Of a DNA stretch of 35,265 nt, positions 30,668 through 35,265 are shown in pieces; position 1 is the stretch's first letter; every line of letters starts with the position of its first letter. A program made the translations under genes and the position numbers. The notes beneath the pieces were generated by a model. It was not told the origin of the DNA. It ran no database searches and was given only the letters and a program-made list of their open reading frames with translations. The stretch is from an uncultured Novosphingobium sp. (lineage in GTDB: Bacteria > Pseudomonadota > Alphaproteobacteria > Sphingomonadales > Sphingomonadaceae): NCBI GenBank assembly GCA_937996535.1, contig CALKVF010000021.1:1-35265 (forward strand), read 5' to 3'.

Positions 30668-31921
30668 ATGACGGTTCTGGCTTGCAGCGAGAGCGTCGCA
30701 AAAATTCACGCACCACTGGTGCAGCGGGCATCGGCGATTGCCGCCGCGACGGTTGCCGGGCCTGCCCCGGTGCTGCGCGGGGCAAACGAACCGGTCCCGC
30801 CGGGCCCCGGCCCCTGCGTGACGCTGGAACGCGGATCGCATGACGAGCTGCGCCGCGATGGCGCGCGCGGCCGGTTTGCCATCACCTATCGCGATCCGAC
30901 CAGCGAGGCGGCCCTCGCCGCCGTGCTCGCCGCGATGGCCGCCCCCGGCGCGCCGATCGCCGCCGATCCGGAAAGCCTGTCGATCCTGGCACTCGCCGAA
31001 CGCCTTGCCGCCAGCGAGATCCCCGTGCTGATCGGCGGCCCGACCGGCACCGGCAAGGAAGTGCTGAGCCGCTTCATCCACGCCAACAGCCCGCGCAAGG
31101 ACGGCCCGTTCATCGCAGTCAACTGCGCAGCCATGCCCGAGGCGATGCTCGAAGCCCTGTTGTTCGGCCACCAGAAAGGCGCCTTCACCGGCGCGACCCA
31201 ATCGAGCGAGGGCTTTTTCCGCGCGGCCGATCGCGGCACCCTGCTGCTCGACGAAATCGCCGAAATGCCGGTGGGCCTCCAGGCCAAGCTGCTGCGCGCC
31301 TTGCAGGAAGGTGAAGTCGTGCCGATCGGGTCGACCCAGCCGATCAAGGTTGATGTGCGGGTGATCGCCTGCGCCAACCGCGACCTGCCGACCGAAGTTG
31401 CCGAAGGCCGCTTCCGCGCCGACCTTTATTACCGCCTCAACGTCTTCCCGCTGGCGCTGCGCCCCTTGCGTGAACGCAGCGAGGACATTGCCCCGCTCGC
31501 CTTCTCGCTGCTGCTGCGCCACGCCGCGCCGGGCCAGCCGCTGCCGTGGATTTCGGATGTCGCGCTGACCATGCTCAAGCTGCACGGCTGGGCTGGCAAC
31601 GTGCGCGAACTGGAAAACGTGGTGCGCCGCGCGCTGCTGCTCGCCCAGGGCAAGACCGAGATCCTGCCCGCGCACATCGTGTTCGACAGCCCCGCGCGTC
31701 TGGTTGGCGCCGAACCGGCTGAAATCGCCGAACCGCTGCAAAAGAAGCTGTCGAACATCGTCCAGATTTCCGAAGCCCGCGCGATCATGGCCACGCTCGA
31801 AGCCTGCGGCGGCAGCCGGGTTGCCGCCGCGCGGCAGCTGGGCATTTCCGAGCGCACGCTGCGCTACCGCCTCGCCGCGTTCCGTGACGCTGGCCTCGCC
31901 GTGGCCGGAGGCCGGCGATGA
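30668..31921 (+). CDS. Sigma-54-dependent flagellar activator, FlbD/FleQ-like, no receiver domain
   Basis: Enhancer-binding protein of 417 residues. The first 95 or so residues are Ala/Pro-rich with no recognisable receiver domain. The AAA+ domain (about 100-330) has Walker A GGPTGTGKE (123-131), the sigma-54 contact loop GAFTGA (171-176) and Walker B LLLDE (192-196), followed by RADLYYRLNVFPLALRPLRE. A Fis-type helix-turn-helix closes the protein (about 385-408, VAAARQLGISERTLRYRL). It lies divergent from fliC and heads the fliE-fliF-fliG-fliH set, overlapping fliE by 4 nt. It is the obvious candidate for the sigma-54 promoter at 9127 and the palindromic operators. Whether it is nearer FlbD or FleQ cannot be settled by eye. 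Confidence 0.9.
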   Translation: MTVLACSESVAKIHAPLVQRASAIAAATVAGPAPVLRGANEPVPPGPGPCVTLERGSHDELRRDGARGRFAITYRDPTSEAALAAVLAAMAAPGAPIAADPESLSILALAERLAASEIPVLIGGPTGTGKEVLSRFIHANSPRKDGPFIAVNCAAMPEAMLEALLFGHQKGAFTGATQSSEGFFRAADRGTLLLDEIAEMPVGLQAKLLRALQEGEVVPIGSTQPIKVDVRVIACANRDLPTEVAEGRFRADLYYRLNVFPLALRPLRERSEDIAPLAFSLLLRHAAPGQPLPWISDVALTMLKLHGWAGNVRELENVVRRALLLAQGKTEILPAHIVFDSPARLVGAEPAEIAEPLQKKLSNIVQISEARAIMATLEACGGSRVAAARQLGISERTLRYRLAAFRDAGLAVAGGRR

Positions 31922-32301
31922 GCGGCATCGGCGGCCTTGGTGCGGGCGGCGGCTCGCTCCAGCAGATCATGGCGATGCGCCAGCAGATCCTCGATCGCTC
32001 GCAATTGCTGCAACAGGTCCACACCGCCTCGACCACCGGGGCAGACGCACCCGCCGCACCCGTTGCGCCCAACGGCCCCGGTGAAGGCTTTACCGGGGCC
32101 CTGAAGCACGCGGTCGATGGCGTGTCAGCCTCGCAAAACCGCGCCGAAGGGCTGAGCGCCGCCTATGAACGCGGCGAAGTGACCGACATCGCGCAGGTGA
32201 TGCTGGCCCGGCAGGAAGCCGGCGTTGCCTTTGAGGCGACGCTGCAGGTCAGGAACCGCCTGCTGTCCGCCTACCAGGACATCATGCGGATGGGAGTGTG
32301 A
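31918..32301 (+). CDS. fliE: Flagellar MS-ring/rod junction protein FliE
   Basis: Adapter between the MS ring (FliF) and the proximal rod, 127 residues. The C-terminal part, with LSAAYERGEVTDIAQVMLAR and FEATLQVRNRLLSAYQDIMR, is the conserved FliE region; the N-terminal half is Gly/Ala-rich. Its ATG overlaps the activator stop, and fliF follows after 3 nt. Confidence 0.95.
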   Translation: MSGIGGLGAGGGSLQQIMAMRQQILDRSQLLQQVHTASTTGADAPAAPVAPNGPGEGFTGALKHAVDGVSASQNRAEGLSAAYERGEVTDIAQVMLARQEAGVAFEATLQVRNRLLSAYQDIMRMGV

Positions 32302-32304
32302 TAG

Positions 32305-33921
32305 ATGGCCGAGCTTGTTCCCCTCGCCGAAGCCGCCCCGCCCGCCACGCTGCCGGGCGCCAATCCGCTTGAGCGGCTGCGCTCGCTTGCGGGCCAGCCC
32401 GCGGTTCGCCGCACACTGCCGTGGTTCCTTGGCGCGGCCGGGCTCGGCGCGGTCGCGCTAACCTGGGCAACCCTTGCCCCGGCCCCGCAGCGCACGCTCT
32501 ATGCCGAACTCGATGACAGCGAACGCGCCGGCGTGGTCGCCAGCCTCGACAAGGCCGGGATTGCCTATCAGATCAACAATGACACCGGCGCGCTCTCAGT
32601 CGGAGAAGACGACCTCTACCGCGCGCGGATGCTGGTTGCCTCCGATGGCGCGCTCGCCACGCCCGATACCGCCAGCTCGCTCGACAGCCTGCCGCTGGGG
32701 GCCAGCCGCACGCTGGAGGGCGAACGCCTGCGCAGCGCGCGCGAGCACGAATTGCAGCTCACCATTCAGGAGATCGACGGGGTCGAAGCGGTCCGGGTTC
32801 ATCTCGCCCAGGCCAACAAGTCGGTCTTCGTGCGCGACGATTCCCCGCCCTCGGCCTCGGTCATGGTGCGCATGGCGCGCGGCCGCCAGCTTGGCCAGGG
32901 CCAGGTCGCCGCGATCGTCAACCTTGTCGCCGGCTCGGTTCCCGGGCTCACCGCCGATGCGGTGCGGGTGGTCGACCAGCATGGCCGCCTGCTGAGCGAA
33001 GGCGGCGGCATCGATTCCGACCGGCTCGAACTGCAAGGGCGGATGGAAGACAAGCTGCGCAATCAGGTCGATGCGCTGCTCACCCCGATGCTGGGCCAGG
33101 GCAATTTCTCCAGCGAGATCCAGGTCGAACTCGACATGGATCAGGTGACCTCGGCGCGCGAAAGCTACGACAAGAACGGCGTCATCCGCACCGAAACCCA
33201 GCAGCAATCGCAAAGCACCGGCTCCCCCCAGGCGGGCGGCGTTCCGGGTGTCGTCTCCAACACTCCGCCGCCCGCCACCACGGCCCGCCCCGGCCCGCCG
33301 CAGGGCACCCAGCCAGCGGCCGCCGGTGCCGTGCCGACCAATGGGGAATCGAGCGCCAGCAAGACCTATGAACTTGGCCGCGAGGTGGCGGTTGCCAATA
33401 CCACGCCGGGCAAGGTCAAGCGGATCTCGGTCGCCGTCGCGATCAGCCAGGCCGCGATGGCCAAGGCCAAGCCCGCCGAAATCGACCAGATCAAGCAGCT
33501 CGTCTCCGCTGCGACCGGGGCCGATCCCCAGCGCGGCGATCAGGTGACCGTGATCCTGCGCCCGTTCGAACCGGTCAGCGATGCCGCGATCCCGTTCTAC
33601 GAAACGCCGTGGTTCGCGCTGGCGGTGCGCAGCGGGGTCGCCCTGCTGGCCGTGCTGCTGGTGCTGCTGATCGGGGTGCGCCCGCTGATCCGCGCGCTGA
33701 AGCGTGAACCGGCAGAGGCGGCCGAAGGCGAAGCTCCCGGCCAGCGCAGCGAAGACAGCCCGGGCCGGGCCGACGCGGCCCAGAGCGCGAGCGGCCCGGT
33801 CGATGCCGCGCTGCTCGGGCGGCAGGTCAGCCTGGCCCAGCGCATCGTCGAGGAAAAGCCTGACGATGCGCTCCACGCGCTGCGTCAGATGCTGGCCAAT
33901 CCGGCGGAGGCCTCGCAATGA
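32305..33921 (+). CDS. fliF: Flagellar MS-ring protein FliF
   Basis: Inner-membrane ring on which the basal body is built, 538 residues. Two membrane helices are seen (about 38-54 and 435-455). Between them lie the ring-building motifs (ARMLVASDGALATPDTASSL is the first; EGERLRSAREHELQLTIQEI and VRVHLAQANKSVF follow) and a Pro/Gly/Thr-rich loop at about 305-350. The short C-terminal tail after the second helix would bind FliG. The stop overlaps fliG by 4 nt. Confidence 0.96.
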   Translation: MAELVPLAEAAPPATLPGANPLERLRSLAGQPAVRRTLPWFLGAAGLGAVALTWATLAPAPQRTLYAELDDSERAGVVASLDKAGIAYQINNDTGALSVGEDDLYRARMLVASDGALATPDTASSLDSLPLGASRTLEGERLRSAREHELQLTIQEIDGVEAVRVHLAQANKSVFVRDDSPPSASVMVRMARGRQLGQGQVAAIVNLVAGSVPGLTADAVRVVDQHGRLLSEGGGIDSDRLELQGRMEDKLRNQVDALLTPMLGQGNFSSEIQVELDMDQVTSARESYDKNGVIRTETQQQSQSTGSPQAGGVPGVVSNTPPPATTARPGPPQGTQPAAAGAVPTNGESSASKTYELGREVAVANTTPGKVKRISVAVAISQAAMAKAKPAEIDQIKQLVSAATGADPQRGDQVTVILRPFEPVSDAAIPFYETPWFALAVRSGVALLAVLLVLLIGVRPLIRALKREPAEAAEGEAPGQRSEDSPGRADAAQSASGPVDAALLGRQVSLAQRIVEEKPDDALHALRQMLANPAEASQ

Positions 33922-34946
33922 GCGCGCTACCTCCCGGCAATCTCACCCTTGGCGACGCCGAACGCGCAGCCGTGATGGTCATGCTGCTGGAAGAGGATCA
34001 GGCCGCCGCGATCCTCGCGCAGCTTGATCCCGCCGAACTGCAATTGCTGGGCGAAAAGATGTGCGCGCTGGGCGAAATCGGCCCCTCGCTGATCACCCAG
34101 GCGATCACCGGCTTCGTCAAGAGCGCCGACCGTCAGGGGATCAGCGCGCAGGGGCGCACCGCCCATGTTCGTTCGCTGATGAACCGCGCGGTGGGCGAAG
34201 TGAAGGCCGACAACCTGATGCAGCGGATCCTGCCCGAGGGCGAGGATACCGGCCCGGCGATCGAACTGGCGCGCTGGCTTACCCCGCAGGCGCTTATCCC
34301 GCTGATCAAGGACGAACACCCCCAGGCGATCGCCGTGCTGCTGGTCCAGCTGGAACCCGAAGTCGCCGCCGAAGTGCTCCACGCCCTGCCCGCCGATCAA
34401 CAAACCCCCGTGGTCCACCGGGTTGCCACGCTTGGCCCGGTATCGAGCGATGCGGTCGCCATGCTGGAAGAACTGCTCCAGCGCCGGATCGGCGAGAGCC
34501 ACGGCAAGGCCATGCTCACCATGGGCGGCGCGCGCGAGGCGGCAGGGATCATCAACAACATCGGCAAGGCCGCGGAAAAGCGGATCATGCCCGAGATCGG
34601 CAAGATCGACAAAGCCCTCGCCCGCGAGATCGAGAACGAGATGTTCAAGTTCGAACACCTCTTCGCGCTCGAAGCCCAAGCAATGGGCTCGCTGCTGCGC
34701 GAGGTCGAAAGCGATACCCTGATCGACGCGCTCAAGGGCATTACCGAAGAGGAACGCGACGTGTTCTTCCGCGCCATGTCGAGCCGCGCCGCCGACGGGG
34801 TCAAGGACGAGATCGCCGGTCGCGGCCGCCTCAAGATGGCCGACGTGCTCGAAGCCCAAAAGGCCATCGTCACCGCCGCGCGGCGCCTCGCCGCCGAAGG
34901 GGTGATCGTGTTCGGCGTGGGCGGCGGCGATGACGAATATGTCTAG
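33918..34946 (+). CDS. fliG: Flagellar motor switch protein FliG
   Basis: Rotor protein that takes torque from the MotA cytoplasmic loop, 342 residues. It has the N-terminal FliF-binding domain (GDAERAAVMVMLLEEDQAAA), the middle domain with EHPQAIAVLLVQLEPEVAAE, and a C-terminal torque domain with MFKFEHLFALEAQAMGSLLR and further charged residues, then SSRAADGVKDEI. The start overlaps fliF and the end overlaps fliH, as expected in a coupled operon. Confidence 0.97.
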   Translation: MSALPPGNLTLGDAERAAVMVMLLEEDQAAAILAQLDPAELQLLGEKMCALGEIGPSLITQAITGFVKSADRQGISAQGRTAHVRSLMNRAVGEVKADNLMQRILPEGEDTGPAIELARWLTPQALIPLIKDEHPQAIAVLLVQLEPEVAAEVLHALPADQQTPVVHRVATLGPVSSDAVAMLEELLQRRIGESHGKAMLTMGGAREAAGIINNIGKAAEKRIMPEIGKIDKALAREIENEMFKFEHLFALEAQAMGSLLREVESDTLIDALKGITEEERDVFFRAMSSRAADGVKDEIAGRGRLKMADVLEAQKAIVTAARRLAAEGVIVFGVGGGDDEYV

Positions 34947-35265
34947 CCTGCCGCTGGCCGCGCTGGCTGGGCCCTCGGGCTTCATCGGCGATCCCCGTTT
35001 CGGGGCGTTGCTAACCCCCGCCCCGGGCACGCCGGCGCCGCGCGATCCGCTGGGCGAGGCCTGGGCCGAAGGCCATGCCGCCGGCCGCGCCGAGGCGCTG
35101 GCCGAAGCGAGCGCGCTGGCAGAAGCCGACGCCGCGCTGCGCGCGCAGCTCGAACTCTCGTTCGCACGGCTCGACACGGACCTCGCCGAACAGCTGCTTC
35201 AGCGGCTTTACGCCACGGTCGAGGCGCTGTGCGAAGCGGCCATCGCGCCGCTCGCGCTCGACAAG
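34930..35265 (+). CDS. fliH: Flagellar export ATPase regulator FliH, N-terminal part
   Basis: Cytoplasmic stalk protein that binds the FliI ATPase. About 112 residues are present before the window ends. A loose Gly/Pro/Ala N-terminus is followed by a helical segment rich in Ala and Glu, GRAEALAEASALAEADAALR, the coiled-coil part typical of FliH. The ATG at 34930 lies inside the end of fliG in another frame; an in-frame ATG at 34939 is an equal alternative. The identification depends on its position after fliG and on composition, because the conserved C-terminus is missing. Confidence 0.85.
   Translation, partial: MTNMSSLPLAALAGPSGFIGDPRFGALLTPAPGTPAPRDPLGEAWAEGHAAGRAEALAEASALAEADAALRAQLELSFARLDTDLAEQLLQRLYATVEALCEAAIAPLALDK

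Noticed and set aside
32596..33918. A 440-codon open frame on the minus strand opposite fliF
   Set aside because: It is a GC-driven mirror frame with no family features; fliF explains the region.
33927..35177. A 416-codon open frame on the minus strand opposite fliG and fliH
   Set aside because: It covers two overlapping sense genes and has low-complexity composition.

Overview
The window reads as a contiguous piece of a GC-rich alphaproteobacterial chromosome, most likely from the order Sphingomonadales. This is inferred from protein style and from the mix of a sigma-28 (FliA), a FlbD/FleQ-like sigma-54 activator and a cbb3 oxidase controlled by an FnrL-type regulator. No 16S or other marker gene is present, so the genus is not claimed. 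Almost all of it is a flagellar and chemotaxis island with tightly packed, often 4-nt-overlapping genes. No insertion sequence, prophage, CRISPR array, tRNA or rRNA was seen.

Layout. (1) 1-2829 is a respiratory edge: 5' part of ccoN (minus), divergent ompW (plus) with two FNR-box-like sites between them, and fnrL (minus). (2) 2869-7293, minus strand: flgM-flgN-lytic transglycosylase-flhA-fliA, read from a sigma-28-like promoter in front of flgM; fnrL follows fliA by 39 nt. (3) 7377-8991, minus: a MotA/ExbB-like protein, a very short ExbD/MotB-like protein and flgA, overlapping end to end. (4) 9127-18805, plus: a sigma-54 promoter followed by flgBCDEFGHIJKL, then motA-motB. (5) 18830-20718: two genes with no obvious motility role, a DJ-1/InhA-like hydratase and a GST-family protein. 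(6) 20723-28076, minus: mcp-STAS-cheA-cheR-cheB-cheD-cheY-cheW and a small last gene carrying a CheZ-like D-x3-Q motif. (7) 28355-29383: a second, catalytically degenerate CheB. (8) 29597-30433: fliC (minus). (9) 30668-35265, plus: a sigma-54 activator without a receiver domain, then fliE-fliF-fliG-fliH (fliH cut by the window end).

How it works together. The genes cover rod, hook, rings, MS-ring/switch, an export gate component, stator, filament, sigma-28/anti-sigma-28 control and a complete excitation/adaptation pathway. The main cis-regulatory observation is a 16-bp palindrome, consensus CGGCAA-N4-TTGCCG. It occurs as a tandem pair with exactly 21 bp start-to-start spacing at three flagellar control regions (flgM, flgB/motA-like, fliC/activator). 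At flgM and fliC the nearer copy lies at the same distance (17 bp centre to centre) from a sigma-28-like -35 element. The adjacent sigma-54 activator is the natural candidate to bind these sites.

Other points that stand out are the stator-like pair lacking TM1 and the peptidoglycan-binding domain, a FlgH without a lipidation cysteine, and unusually short FlgD, FlgE and FliC. A CheB paralogue has the catalytic His replaced by Asn, and the sensorless chemoreceptor ends in a W-x-x-F tail.
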